A program made the position numbers and the translations under genes. 64,000 nt of DNA from Sycobia sp. Sy_11. Taxonomy: Eukaryota > Arthropoda > Insecta > Hymenoptera > Epichrysomallidae. The notes beneath the pieces were generated by a model, which made no database searches, was not told the origin of the DNA, and saw only the letters and a list, made by a program, of their open reading frames with translations. The number at the start of each line of letters is the position of its first letter. Positions within the stretch are counted from its first letter, which is position 1. The DNA lies in NCBI GenBank assembly GCA_018907035.1, contig JACCIC010000054.1, positions 1,019,001-1,083,000 of the forward strand, read 5' to 3'. Positions 14,926 to 27,466 of the stretch are shown here, in pieces.

Positions 14926-15647
14926 GAAATGCTATCGAATGTGTATATATGTTAAAATAATTTTTTTGTTTGCTTAATTTTTACAACAGAGCGAAGACGT
15001 CGCCGAGTATATTTATTCAAGCAATTGGATTGGAAGTCTTAAATCATCCAATATTCAGTTAATTTTAATGCGATCTAGAAAGCCATGTACAATTACAGCT
15101 GGAAAATTCTACGATATGTCACTGGAATCTTTTTTGAAGGTTAAAAATATTACAAATAAAAGTTTAAACAATATTTCATATTTGGACATATATTATTCAT
15201 CAAATTAATATTTTTATTAATAATTATATATTAATATTTTAAAAGTAAAATGAGACAATAAGTGTATAAAAAGTCCTCTGTATATGTACATTTAATTTCG
15301 ATACTTCGATTTATTATACTTTCATACTTTTGAGTAAGTATAGTAGAAAATATGTCCCAAAATTATAAAATTACTAAATTATAATTATTTTCTTAATCAT
15401 GATTTTTATAAAACCTGTTTAATATTATATACAGATTCTAATATGAGTTGACATAAAATACTGAATTTGATATTTTTATATTGAGTATTACATTAAGAAC
15501 AATTAGAAATGATAATGAAAGTTTCATAAAAAATTTGTAAATTTTTAAAATATCAGATTTATATATAGACAAATTAATATTTTATAGGTTTTAAGTTCAT
15601 CTTTTTCCTATTTTACGGTGCTTCTAGCTATGAAAGAAGAGGCATAA
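3466..15647 (+). CDS. Odorant receptor (insect Or family, 7tm_6)
   Basis: Ligand-binding subunit of an insect odorant-gated channel, expected in the dendritic membrane of olfactory neurons with Orco. Coding exons: 3466-3948, 6101-6390, 9998-10097, 10182-10286, 14990-15139, 15588-15647; all GT-AG and phase-consistent, 395 residues, normal for the family. Exon 1 encodes the cytoplasmic N-terminus and the first two membrane segments. Exon 2 carries the LPYRGYYFFNYTESP-type extracellular segment and the next helices. Exon 3 has LAEKVEGIINFLALAQFI. The last two exons carry the family C-terminal signature TAGKFYDMSLESF and SSSFSYFTVL. The start is the first ATG, with no upstream in-frame ATG nearby. 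Exon 1 is strikingly GC-rich while later exons are AT-rich. No stop, frameshift or missing exon, so it looks functional. The subfamily and ligand cannot be read from the sequence. Confidence 0.93.
5208..5283. repeat. (AC)n microsatellite in Or intron 1
   Basis: About 38 uninterrupted AC units inside the 2.15-kb first intron of the odorant receptor. Confidence 0.97.
6557..6612. repeat. (TA)n microsatellite in Or intron 2
   Basis: Pure TA run in the 3.6-kb second intron (6391-9997). The rest of that intron is AT-rich. It has somewhat GC-richer patches at about 8460-8690 and 9080-9400, and a perfect 9-bp inverted repeat CTGTACGAA...TTCGTACAG near 9358-9388. Confidence 0.95.
9822..9882. repeat. 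(AT)n microsatellite
   Basis: AT run with one G interruption at 9840, about 115 bp upstream of odorant receptor exon 3. Confidence 0.95.
11271..11346. repeat. Imperfect AT-rich palindrome in Or intron 4
   Basis: CACAGAAAAAT at the left is mirrored by ATTTTTCTGTG at the right, with several AATATTG/CAATATT words between them. This gives an imperfect stem of about 35 bp per arm. The flanks (from about 11200) contain further ATATC/GATAT repeats. It may be a small MITE remnant. Confidence 0.55.
11805..12470 (+). pseudogene. mariner transposase relic
   Basis: Degenerate mariner-family DDE transposase in odorant receptor intron 4. Recognisable blocks in order are SFLHQIVTGNEK, PSTARLNRFGRKT, INLNHALIEK, HDNAPSHTAKP, YSPDLAPPYYHLY and QRFTNFEEVKKWL, spread over shifting frames with several stops. 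Only the C-terminal half is found. In the family, the first block normally reads GDEKW and the YSPDLAP block is followed by an S-D-Y-H. Here the first catalytic Asp reads Asn and the third position reads Tyr, so both are lost. The HDNA Asp survives. Terminal inverted repeats were not identified. It is a dead copy, older than a recent insertion. Confidence 0.9.
14466..14512. repeat. (TA)n microsatellite in Or intron 4
   Basis: Pure TA run about 480 bp upstream of odorant receptor exon 5. A second, similar run follows at 14874-14921. Confidence 0.95.
14874..14921. repeat. (AT)n microsatellite in Or intron 4
   Basis: Pure AT run about 70 bp upstream of the exon 5 acceptor, close enough that length changes could affect the branch-point region. 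Confidence 0.95.
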
Positions 15648-18600
15648 AGGTAACTTGTTCAAAATGTGAGCATACATATATTTTTACATGATAATATATC
15701 ATGTATATGTAATGTTTAGAATAATAACATATTTACAATTAACAGAATTTAATTCTTCTTATTTTAATATTTTTTATTATTTACATTAATGATGATGTAA
15801 TGGGACAAATATTTTTTGTTATATTTACAAATAATTTTACGAGAAATTGCATAAAAATATCCCACAAAATGCAGTACTGATGAAGAGTAGAAATCATTAA
15901 ACTAAAGCAAGAAGAAAATAGTGAAATTCGTTAAAATTGAAGTTTCACGACGTTTTATAACGGTGTCCAAAAGTGACTGCTTAGAAACCTCATTTATTTT
16001 TCAGCTCACTCAACTTCTTAAGTTATTCAAATTCTGCGTAATGTATATCAATAAAAGATAATTATTTCTTGAGCTTTCATTTATAAACAAATTTTTAAAT
16101 TATTCTTTACATAATTTATGCAGATAAATTTATTAAAATCCATAAAAATATATTAGCTTTATATCATTTTACATATTAAAAGTTCCTAGTATATTAAAAT
16201 TGTTTTATATTATTTCCGATTTCATCTCAACGGTTATACGTTTCCCTTGATTATAATATATATTGCCTATTTCATCTGTACTTATAAATTTAAATTTAAT
16301 TAATTTTTTCAATCTTTTAGAAGCTATAGGCTTGTTCACGATGGCTCAAAAGCTATTTTTAATTTAAAGTAGTTTCAATTTGGATATAATGAACGACTTG
16401 ATAGTTCTAATTAGCATTACCATCTAAAATTCTAATGATCGCCTTTTCAATCTTTTTTATATAGAATAATAATAAAACATGCGTATTTATAAAAGTACAT
16501 TTTAGCTTATGTTTTTTATTTATGTATAAATATTGTTTACGTGTATTTTTTGGTTCAAGCGGCAAAGTTATTGCTTTGTTTACGTGTACGAAAATACTGA
16601 ACTTGATTTTCCAACAGAGTTTGAGTTCAATGAGTAAAAAAGTCATTTTAAGTATTGCTAATACGCAAAAGTAGATTACTAATTACAATATTAAATTTCT
16701 ATAACATAAAAACTGTTTTTCTCATCTTCTAAAACTATTTCTCAATGTAAGCTACAAATATGAGACTATATTTTTGATTAATCCATGTGAAATTTTCTTC
16801 TCAGTTCGTTGCATATATCTATATCAATTTCAAGAATGATGCAGAAAATATGATAAAATATTAGAGAAGGATTATAAAAAATTACAAATTAAACAAGTTG
16901 TGGATTTCATATTAATCGTAATAATTTTTAAAAGTATAAAATAATGCTAAAAATATACGATAACATGAATATTATTGATCTCTTAATTAACTTCATAGTC
17001 AGAAAAATCGAAATAGTAGTTTTTGAAGTGAATTTGTAATAAAAGTACTATCAGTAATTCGTGAAGAAATAGATTTTAGCTTAACCAATAATCTTTAAAA
17101 AAAACTCATAAAAAATAGGAAATTATAACTCATTAACGAAAAATTGTAAAACTAATTTTTTTAAACAAGTTCTTGATACTGTACTGTATACGGATACGAT
17201 ATTTATTTTTAGGGAGATAGTTAGATAGTCAAAACTTTTTGAAAATATTCAAGTTGTTTTAAAAAATAGAATGCTAATTCAAATCTCCGAGTTTTCGAAA
17301 TGAAAAAAAAATTATTTAAATTTAAAAATAACAATTATTTTTTAAAAAATCTCAGACCATAAAGAACATATGAAAGTTTTAATTCAATTTTGATTCAATT
17401 TCAATTGAAATGTTTAATATGATTATTGATAATTATTGTAACAACATTATAAATGCCGAGCGATGCATATATAGTTAAGTCATTAATTTATTTGGTTTTC
17501 TTTCTGACATTTTAACAATGCATATTGAAAATATTAAAAAAAATAAATTATCTATCTAAATCTTAATAGAAATGATATGTAATGCAAAAAAATTATATTA
17601 ATCGAAATTATATGGCTGCTTTAATAGGTTATTATCGTCATTTATAGAGAATGAAAATTCAGAAAAATACTTATTCTTTAAAATAAACGTATGTTTGATT
17701 TTTAAATTAACATATATAGATGATTGGAAAATTAATAATGTACGTATAAACTAAAAATGTATTTTTAAATAATATTTTATTTAATTTAATATCAGAAATT
17801 TCATTTATATAATTAATGTATTTTAATTTAAATAATTTAAATTTATTAGTATAGATTTGAGCCCGGATGGAAATTATTGTTTAAGTTTGTCTAATTATCC
17901 AATATTTTTATATAAAAACATTATATAACTACTTTTATTTAACATAAAATTGTTTATTATGAATCAAGGAACATTTTTGTATAACTTATATTACATATAA
18001 CAAAAAGAAGAAAAATCGGTCAAATTACTTTATAAATAAATAAAAAGTAAGTTTTTGATATTTTGTAAAGTTAACATTTCGGTTATATTTTAAGTAAAGA
18101 TTAATATACGTATATTTCGATAAAGAAATCTTTAGACAGAAAAATGAGACTTAATTCATTGGTAAGTTAAAAAGTGTTAAGCAGAATGCAATATCACAAT
18201 GGTTGAGTAGGCACGCGTTAGTTTAATTTGCAATATCTCGAGTCGTACTAAATATTTTCGGATTTTACAAAATCAAGCTTATTTCTAGAAAAAAAAATGC
18301 AAGAAATCTAGAGCTTTTAAATTTCATTTTAATGAATAGTTTCATTTTCACAGTCTTTTGAATAATTATTAACAGTTTATCTGCCATGTTCTCGATAAAG
18401 TACTTACTTTTAAAATTCATGCTTAGGAGGTCAATAAACTGATTTAAAAGTTGATTAGGGGAATACCCTACCCTTATTGTCACTGATGCGTGGTGCTAAT
18501 ATATTATCTTATATCACCCTGATATAATGATATTCTTTTTCCTGCTGCTGAGCTGAGCTGCGGTGAGACAATGCTGCTTTCAAGTGCTGGATAGGTGTAT

Positions 18601-18700
18601 AATATAAATATATAAATAGTAATTAACATTAGAAATAAATGAGGAAATAGTACATTACAGTACAAAGCATCGGCATTAGATAAAGGCTTGGAGTCATGAA
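15648..18700. other. Intergenic, AT-rich, no gene seen
   Basis: Spacer between the odorant receptor and the cathepsin gene. It is very AT-rich with only short chance frames. I found no exon with paired splice sites, no RNA gene and no transposase remnant. Confidence 0.55.
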
Positions 18701-18714
18701 ATCTGTGTGGTGCA

Positions 18715-18831
18715 TGTGTGTGTGTGTGTGTGTGCCGTGGCGAGTTACCGTACGTGTGCAGAACTTGATGCAGTGCTGGGTAAGGCAGGGGCAGACTGAT
18801 GCACGTAGCTGCATGCAGTATATCCACTCGG

Positions 18832-18889
<58 letters not shown>

Positions 18890-18952
18890 ACACACACATA
18901 TATATATATGTATATAAGCACAGCTCCTCGTCCCCTGTTTCTCATCCCACCT

Positions 18953-18999
<47 letters not shown>

Positions 19000-19006
19000 T
19001 CTCTCA
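18715..19006. repeat. Microsatellite cluster upstream of cathepsin F
   Basis: Three dinucleotide tracts lie in 300 bp: (TG)n at 18715-18734, (CA)n at 18836-18898 and (CT)n at 18956-19006 with small interruptions. The TG and CA tracts flank a 100-bp unique segment and are complementary, so the single strand could fold into a large stem. Confidence 0.93.
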
Positions 19007-19030
19007 CTTAAAATCTCAGTTCAGTTCAGT
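18900..19030 (+). promoter_or_regulatory. Candidate core promoter of the cathepsin F gene
   Basis: A TATATAAG box sits near 18911-18918. Three overlapping arthropod initiator words TCAGT (TCAGTTCAGTTCAGT) occur at about 19017-19031, about 200 bp upstream of the start codon. The TATA-to-Inr distance (~100 bp) is too long for a single classical core, so either the TATA word is part of the AT tract or there are alternative start sites. Several short upstream ATGs follow between 19131 and 19160. Motifs are seen; function is inferred. Confidence 0.35.
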
Positions 19031-19224
19031 ATAGTCCTCAGTTTGGAGTTGGATTGGATTGGATTGGACATGGACTTGACAGTCGCTTCGCGTTCGTCAA
19101 AGTGAGAGGTATATATAATTATATACACAGTATGTGTATATGCCACTAATGTGGAGTGGTTTTCGTGGAAGGTACACAACTTATTCATCCCGATATAAGT
19201 GCGCGTTATACAAAAGCAGAGAAC

Positions 19225-22200
19225 ATGGCAGCCTCGCGAGTCGGGAAAACAAAACTCGCGTCTCTACTGTTACTGTTCTTGATATCGGAACGTGTCCTGG
19301 CGCAAATCCAGCTCGATGGATTATCAAGCCCGTCTAGCAACCTTCCGTGGAATGCCATCTCGAATCTGCTGGTACAGCTGAGCGCCCTGAATTCCTTCAA
19401 CGAGAACTCGACAATGCGACATGCTTATAAAAACGGCGAGCTTGTCGCTGCTCAAAAACTGGTAAGGAAGAATAGATGAATTATTAAGTATATATTATTT
19501 GTTTTTTGTCTCTAAAATTATGCCGCTGTGCTTACTGCGCGTTAAAATGTGAATTAACGCGAACGTGTCATGTAGATGTCAAAATTATAATGTTACTCTT
19601 AAATTGTCATTGTTACGTTCTATTATGGTTCTATTATTTAAAATAGTGCATAGCAGCTGAGTGTGCGTGTGTAGCTCATACGGTCCCGTACGGTAAACGG
19701 TGATACATTATTACGCAGGATTTCTCGATTCGTCGATGAAGCCGTGCAATTATCGTGCAATTATCGTGGAAGAAGTCTATAATGTATAGTTTACTTATAA
19801 GAAACTGACACCATGTATTAGCATTTTCTACCTGATTATGTAAATTGATTAATTTGCTTATTTTTGAGGTAGGTAGAGTGTGAGCGTGGTGTACCATTGA
19901 CGTATAATTGTGAGTTCGTTGATTGCAAGCTCCCTTTGTTTTAGGGAAATATTTTTATTTTTTATTTATTATCAAAATAAAGTTATTTGTGAATGCGTGT
20001 TTATTTTTCTTCTGGTATACTCTTTTATCTTCTGTCTATGAGTTATTTTTTAAAAACTATTTTTTTTTTATTTTTTAACTATTACTTTATTATTTTTTTA
20101 TTATTAAAAATTTGTTTACCTTTTCAAAGTGTATTTTTTTTTCTTGTCGTGATTGTTTAAAAAATAACAGTTTCATAAAGTACATAAAAAATCACGAGTA
20201 TATAATTTTTTTTATTACTTTTTTAAACAGAGAAAAGTTTTCATCTTTTGTTTGATAAATATAAATGTGCATACCGATTTAGAATAGAAACTGATAGAAA
20301 GTTAAGTGTGCCACTGCTATCTTTACACATGATGAATTGGCAAAAATAAATACTTTGAAATTATACATTTTTAATAAAACCATAAATCTCTTATGATTGA
20401 TATTAATATTCATAAAAGATAGTACCAAATAATTAAATATATTTTTTATTTATTTGAAAATGAAAATTATATTCTATTAAAATTTTTATTATTAATACTA
20501 TTGTTGTTGTTGTTCTTGATGTTGTTGTTGTGTAAGTGTTATTATTATTATGAATTTTATCCTTGTAAATATTTTCTTATTTAGTAAAGATTGTACTCAC
20601 TGAAAAAAATTATTTATTTTAAGATTAAGCAGATATGATAATATTTAGTTTAAATTTAGTTAGTTAAATATTGATCTATATTATTTATTTATAATTTTTT
20701 AAATATAGTTTTAAATAAATTAAATGTTTATATATTTTTTACAGATGGAGTCTCCATATATAATTTATAAATTAACATTGAATTTGGAGCCTGAATGTAA
20801 GGACAAAGAAACTTGTTCTCGTGAAGTTTGTACATTAGATGTACGACAACATGAACGAGGTGTTATTGATGTTGTGTACAATTCAATACATTGCGTGCTT
20901 TTACAGACTCAATATAAACAACAAAGTGAACAAGAACAAATAATGATTGAAAATATTGAAAAACAAATAATTGGTCAAAGCATTAGTTTAGATCACGAAG
21001 TACAAACATCTGCTAATCATAATGATCGGCCATTCATTGCTGTAAGAGCTTTACAATCTGAATATTGTCCAGGCTGTCCATATGAATTAAATCCATCTTT
21101 ACCTGGACTTTCAGCATTTGGAAATCAAGTTTTGCAATCAATGGATGAAACTAGTATCAGTGATCTTAAACAAAAATTAATTAGTATAATAAGAGTAACT
21201 CGTGCTGTTCCACCAGGCTTAAATGTTATACAATATCAGCTTTTAATGGAGATTGGAGAATCAAATTGTCTAAAGACGTCTCTTCTTGAAATATCTGAAT
21301 GTCCGTTACAGTCTAATTTGCCAATTAAATTGTGTCTTGTAACTTTTGAAGAACGACCTTGGCAGATTGGTAGTCGCAGAATAATAAAAAATAATTGTAC
21401 AGACTTTTTGAATACAGATAATGAAGTAAGTGCGAGTGTTGATCCCAATGTGCAGTTATTTAAATCCGTAACAGCAAATAAAGATGACGATGTTTCTACT
21501 AAAACGGAATTTTTTGATCAGATAGCTCAAGAAGCACAGGAAATTTTCCGTGTACCTTACATTGATTCATCCACTAATGATTCTACTAAAATAACTACAG
21601 TTACTGAAATAGTAAAAGAATTTACGCAGGAAAAGGCTATTGTAGAAGAAAATAAGACAAACAAACCAATTTCAAAATTTTCTGACAAAATGAAAGAGTT
21701 TGATGTTTTTCTAGATGACTTTGATACTCCTATTAAAATAGAAACTACAAGTGCTAAAAATTTAGGTATTCCTGTTATAGAGAAAATTCTTACAAAAGAA
21801 AGAATTGAGGAGAAGAATTTTGATAACAAAAATATTGAATCTCAAAATAGCAAATCTTCAGATTTTATAATGAATATTAAGAAAGAAACCGAAAAGTTAG
21901 AATCTTCAGAATTCAATCCTACTGTAGAATCCATAAGATCAAAAAGATCTTTGGTAAAAGATCTGGAATCAAAGTCAATGCTAAGAAAACTAGCAGTTAA
22001 GGCAGTTGAATTATTAGATGATCTTTATAGTGATAATAAAAGAAAATATGTTTTAGACATAATAGATTCTCTTAAAGAACGTCAAGAGCATTTAATTGTT
22101 TATTATATGACTGTTGAAGTTGTGTCTACAGATTGTAGTGAGAAAGATAAAACAACAGAATGCTTAGATGAAGTAAGACCAGGCGCTAATGAAATTTGCA

Positions 22201-25200
22201 GATTTGATATTTCTGTTAATGAAAAGAAACCACTCCAAACTGTGAAATTGTTACATTATAAATGTAAGAGCAAGAAAAATTCGGAATCTAGAGGTAAAAG
22301 ACAATTAGTAGGAGCTCCAACAACTCGCAGTCCAAATGATCCTGAAGTTCAAAAATATGTGCAGCTTGGATTAAGAAAATATTCTGAAACATTAGAAGGT
22401 AGTTATGAACCTATTGTTACCAATGTCAAAGATGTATCTGTTCAAGTTGTATCCGGACTTTTGTATAAAATTAAAACTGATATTGGTATTAGTACATGTA
22501 AAAAAGGCGAAAAAGAAAACTGTAAGCTAAAATCGAATGAAGGAATTAAAGAATGTATTATTGAAGCATGGTCTCAACCATGGATTGACCATGGGAATCC
22601 AAAAATAACTGTAAAGTGTGATGAGAGTAAACGTCAAAAACGCTCACTCAGAGGTCAACATTATAATGAAAAAATGTTACAATTATCTAAAATGTTGAAG
22701 GAAGAAAAACTATTCCATGAATTTATAGAACAATTTAATAGAAATTACCATACACAAGAAGAAAAAGAAAGGCGGTTTAAGATTTTTAAAGAAAATTTAG
22801 ATATGATTGAAGAATTACAAAGAAATGAACAAGGAACTGGGCGATATGGCGTAACACAGTTTACAGACCTTACAAAAGCAGAATTCAAGGCTAAATATTT
22901 GGGTTTAAAGCCGCAGTTAAAGTCAGAAAATGATATTCCAATGCCAATGGCTGAAATTCCAGATATCAAATTACCTATTGAGTTTGACTGGAGGCATCAT
23001 AATGTAGTAACTGATGTTAAAGATCAAGGTCAGTGTGGATCTTGTTGGGCTTTTTCTGTTACAGGTAATGTTGAAGGTCAGTATGCTATCAAGCATGGAA
23101 AATTACTGTCTCTTTCTGAACAGGAATTAGTAGACTGTGATAAATTTGATGATGGTTGCAATGGTGGATTACCTGACACTGCCTATAGAGCTATTGAAGA
23201 ATTAGGAGGCTTGGAATTAGAAAATGATTATCCTTATGATGGTGAAGACGAAAAATGTCACTTTAATAAAAATAAAGTGAAAGTTACTGTGGTATCTGGA
23301 TTAAATATTACTAGTAATGAAACACAAATGGCTCAATGGCTTGTGAAAAATGGACCAATGTCCATCGGCATTAATGCAAATGCTATGCAATTTTATATGG
23401 GTGGAGTGTCACATCCATTTAATTTTCTTTGCAGTCCAGATTCTCTTGATCATGGAGTATTAATCGTAGGATATGGAATCAAAAGTAAGTAATTTAATAT
23501 ATTTAATAACAATAAATTTAATATTTATATAGATAGAATTAAAATAAAGACAAATTTTGGTTCAATCGTTTATTTATAAATATTACATTCCCAACCAGTC
23601 GATAGAATTAAAAATATCAGTTGTATTATAGCTTTATATATTAAGTTTAGTCCAGTTGAAGAAGGAAGTGATATTTTTTCTAATTTTATTTTTATAATGA
23701 AAATATAACATTCAGAATCTTCATTTAAACCAATATAATGTAAGCAGAATTTGACATAATCTTTTAAAGTTAACAGTCATAAACAATAATATCTTTGTAC
23801 GACAAACATGCATAAACAAGCCAATATGACTTTAATTTATATAACAAATGTATTAACAAGAAAGTATTAACTCTATTCTCCAAATGACTTAAACACCATG
23901 GTTTAAATTGAAGGTTTCAATTATTTTATTTTATTTTATGAAAGAAACCTAAAAAACTTTTAAGCATTGCGTCATACTCTGCTCAATTATATTGTGTTAT
24001 ATAAAATTTAATGTTTTAATTTCGAAAATACTTATACCCTATGAAGAATGTAATTAAAAAAGTGCAATTGTTCTTTTGTGTTCAACACATAGTTGCAAAA
24101 AAATAACTGATTCTCGTGAAAAAAAATCACATTGCTAAACTTCATCAGAACTTTGCGAGACTTTAACTAACTTGCTCAATACTGCTAAACTTGTCAAATT
24201 GGGATGCTTTAGAAAGTTTGGAAAAGTCTTGCTATATGTATGACTAAAAGAATTTTGGCAAAATATAGGTGAAGTTTGGCAACTTTTGACCAATATTTGA
24301 TAGTCTGCTCTAAGTTATTTCTACAATATATAAAGAAATTTTTAAAAATTTTTATTGTTGCTAAACTTTGCCAGACATTGACAAACTTTGTTAAGTATTC
24401 CAATTTTACACATTTAACAATTCTTGGTAAATTTATAGGTAAAGTCTGGTACAGTTTGGTAATCTTGTGATAGAAATTAATTTCCATTACAGAAAAGTTT
24501 TTAATTATTATTCAAAATTAAATAATTTTCTAACAATAGGTTTTTTTTTTGTGTAATGTATATTATTCTATAAGTACATTCCAAAACACCTAAATAGTAA
24601 AATAGTTCTTGTGTGAATATTTAGACTTTGTAAATAAAATAAAATGTAAACTTTATAGTAGGGTGTGAACCTCAAGAGGTCTGTATATTCATAACATCAC
24701 TTTTCCTTTTGTTCAAAAATTGAAAATCTATATATTTGAAAGTACACGTATAACATTTTCTGTACTGTAAATTTCCTTGTTGAATTTATAAATTAACAAA
24801 TACCAACTACACTTTTTATATGCTCAAAAGTTACAAAGAAATAAATAAGTATCTAAATGTTTGTTCTTTCAAAAAGTTCTTATCTCAATTTGATTAAAAT
24901 TTTTTGTTTTTTTTTTTATGATGATTACAAACATTATAATAATCATGGGCGTAAATTGTATTTTTAAAGTGAAACCTAAGAAAAACATCATACTAAAATA
25001 GATATTTCATATTCTACAAATTTATCTCTATAACTTATGTTTTTGAGGTCTACAATCCTAGTTCAATCCCGGTTTCGGCCGATTGACACAAGCAGCACTG
25101 TAATAATTTGCATATGCTTTGTTTACAAACACATCGTAGACCTCCGTCATTGATTAGCACTGGTATTTGGAAGCATAAATAGAGCAATGTTAAAATAACA

Positions 25201-25542
25201 TAAAAAAAAACTTATGTTTTTATAATATAGCATAATGAAATAAGTACAACTATTATTAGCATATAAATTTATTGAATAGACATTATGTAGCTTATATCCC
25301 AAGCATTTATTTATTATAAACTTTTTCTTATATACTGAAATGTTAAATTTAAAAAGATTTGATATTACGTTTAAGATCATTCTAATTTTTCAGCTTATCC
25401 AATTTTTAAAAAGAAGATGCCTTATTGGTTGATCAAAAATAGCTGGGGCCCATGGTGGGGAGAACAAGGCTATTATAGAATCTATCGAGGAGATGGAACT
25501 TGTGGAGTTAATAAAATGGTCACAAGTGCTGTTATTGCTTAA
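19225..25542 (+). CDS. CtsF: Cathepsin F-like papain-family protease with multiple cystatin-like modules (CG12163-like)
   Basis: Papain-family (C1A) cysteine protease, expected in the lysosome or secreted. Coding exons 19225-19461, 20745-23484 and 25394-25542 give 1041 residues. A hydrophobic signal peptide ends near VLA26. Four cystatin-like modules follow, at about 42-134, 200-298, 490-586 and 611-704. Only the last keeps QVVSG (646-650); modules 2 and 4 keep the second-hairpin PW. RXKR furin-type sites end at R480, R598 and R712, the last just before the I29 inhibitor prodomain (about 737-800, ERFNIN-like). The mature protease starts near LPIEFDWR (822). Catalytic Cys846 (QCGSCWAF), His982 ([11 protein letters not shown]) and Asn1008 (IKNSWG) are all present, so it should be active. 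Human cathepsin F has one cystatin-like domain, so this is much longer than usual. A polyadenylation signal AATAAA lies at 25573-25578. Confidence 0.95.
24126..24471. mobile_element. Degenerate foldback element in CtsF intron 2
   Basis: The left half, with words such as TGCTAAACTT and TTGTCAAATTGGGATGC, resembles the reverse complement of the right half, whose reverse complement reads TGTGTAAAATTGGAATAC and TGGCAAAGTTTAGCAAC. The arms are about 150 bp, clearly diverged, with a centre near 24300. The symmetry explains why frames open on both strands here. The rest of the intron (23485-25393) is AT-rich with nothing else recognised. Classification as an old MITE is inference. Confidence 0.5.
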
Positions 25543-27193
25543 GATCCAATATAATTTATTATGAACTAATTAAATAAAAATTTCTAATTAATTAATTAAG
25601 AAAGTAAATATTTGTAATATTTTTGGTTCATTAGTCATAAACAGGTTTTAACGATATTAACTTATACAGAAAAATCCAATCAGCATTGATAAGATTGATA
25701 TTACAAAGTTACATTAAATTATATCCTAAAAAACTGATGATTGTATCAGTTATATTATTTTAAATTTTTTGTAAAAAAAAAAAAAAATTAAAAAAAATTA
25801 GTAAACTAATTAAAATATAAGTATGTACCAGAAAATCAAATGATATTTCTTTCATGACAGAAGGTAGATTTGATCTCTTAAAATTTTATATATTTTGATT
25901 AAAAATTAATATCTCAAAGTACATAGTTAAATATGTTTTATTATTTTTATAAAACTATAGAACGTTTACTATTGTTATTATGCAAATTATGTATAGTTAT
26001 TGTACTTTTTTATACAAATTAAATAGTGTGCTAAACTAAAACTTTAATGCATTTATTGTTTATTATTACTCATAATAATGCTAAAAAAGCTATACTTATA
26101 CTTCAATTGTGCTTATGTCGATTTTTTTTAGATAAAATTAATAAATTTTTCTATTGGTCTTACAGACCAATTAAATTAACAATATATAATTATATTAATA
26201 TTAATACACATCAATATATAATTAATTAAAAATTATGAGTCAAACTGTCCTTATTTAAAATCACTCCCATAGACTAATCTAAAATAAAAATTTTTATTAA
26301 CTGAAAAAGTTTTTTGATTTGTAAAATACAATTTGACCGTCCCACCTTTACTTAATTGAAGTTTTTGCTGCTGTTGTCCATTTTAGCTATACTGAAATTT
26401 AATTTATGTATTGTCAAATTTGGTAATATCTAATTTGTGATATGAAGGAAACTAAATGATTTAAAATGAATTTTTATTTCAATTAAAAAAAATGTTTTAT
26501 TTAATTATCATATATATCATGATACAGTTACACGTAGACTATACAAGAATTTAATACGAATTGAAAATTAACGTATTGTTCACATAATCAAATCTGAAAA
26601 ACTTGAAATTGTAAATCTTTAATGATCTATAGTTTCTAAAATTTATTCAAATAAGTTTAATTTAAATCTAGTTTTTATTTTCGGTCGCACATATATTTTT
26701 TTACAAAATGAATGACTTAAATGAAAAAATTAAAACAATGCGAGGCGATACACATTTTGGTAATATCGTTTCTCGTGTAACAAGATATTGCGCGCTATGG
26801 CGTGCGTAATAATATAACCTTGGAGATGCGAAGCTACGTTCATTTTTTTTTTCTTTGCTAAAGAGAGTATTGGTATTTGGATTTCATGGCGCAAGCATCA
26901 ATGAGTGTAGTGTCTCAAATATGAACTCTTAGTTGTTTAAACTCACTTGGTGGTAAATAAAAGTAAAAAAGAAGCATAAAACAAAATTAAATTTACTACC
27001 TAACCACTATTAAAATGTAAAATAAGAATAAAGTGTTCACGCATGTAGTGTTGATCAGTGGAAATATTAAATGTACAAATTCTATTATTAAAATATGATA
27101 TGACAAAATAATGCATATATATATATATATATATATATTTGCATATACATATATGTATTTATATATATATATATATATATATTTGCATATACA

Positions 27194-27254
<61 letters not shown>

Positions 27255-27466
27255 AAGATAGTTTCGTTCTTCAAATTAAGAGATGTCAATTCGAGATGAA
27301 AGTTCGTTCAAGAAAAACGTACACGCTCAATTGCCATTCTGCTTGATATGCTTTCAGCAAACTCCTATACCATGAATACTAGCAAAGATATATAGTACAC
27401 AATAACGAAACATCATTCATTCTTTGTACTCCATACAACATACTTCATATATTGTTCTGTTTAAGT
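25543..27466. other. Convergent intergenic region between CtsF and Prp39
   Basis: Contains the CtsF 3' UTR (polyadenylation signal 25573-25578), AT-rich DNA, and a GC-richer patch at about 26730-26850 of unknown role. An AT microsatellite follows at 27113-27249. The Prp39 3' UTR enters from the right; one possible minus-strand AATAAA is near 26673. No gene seen. Confidence 0.5.
27113..27249. repeat. Compound (AT)n microsatellite with duplicated insert
   Basis: AT tract broken twice by the same ~20-bp word TTTGCATATACATATATGTA (about 27138 and 27181). This suggests duplication of a 43-bp unit within the tract. Confidence 0.9.

Noticed and set aside
18504..18945. Cys/Val and Thr/His repeat frames
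   Set aside because: Direct translations of the CA/TG microsatellites.
24209..24487. Overlapping frames on both strands in CtsF intron 2
   Set aside because: Explained by the inverted-repeat symmetry of the foldback element; no coding signature.
25050..25085. tRNA B-box-like word GTTCAATCCCGG
   Set aside because: No A box, acceptor stem or anticodon arm at the right distance on either strand; at most a trace of an old SINE.
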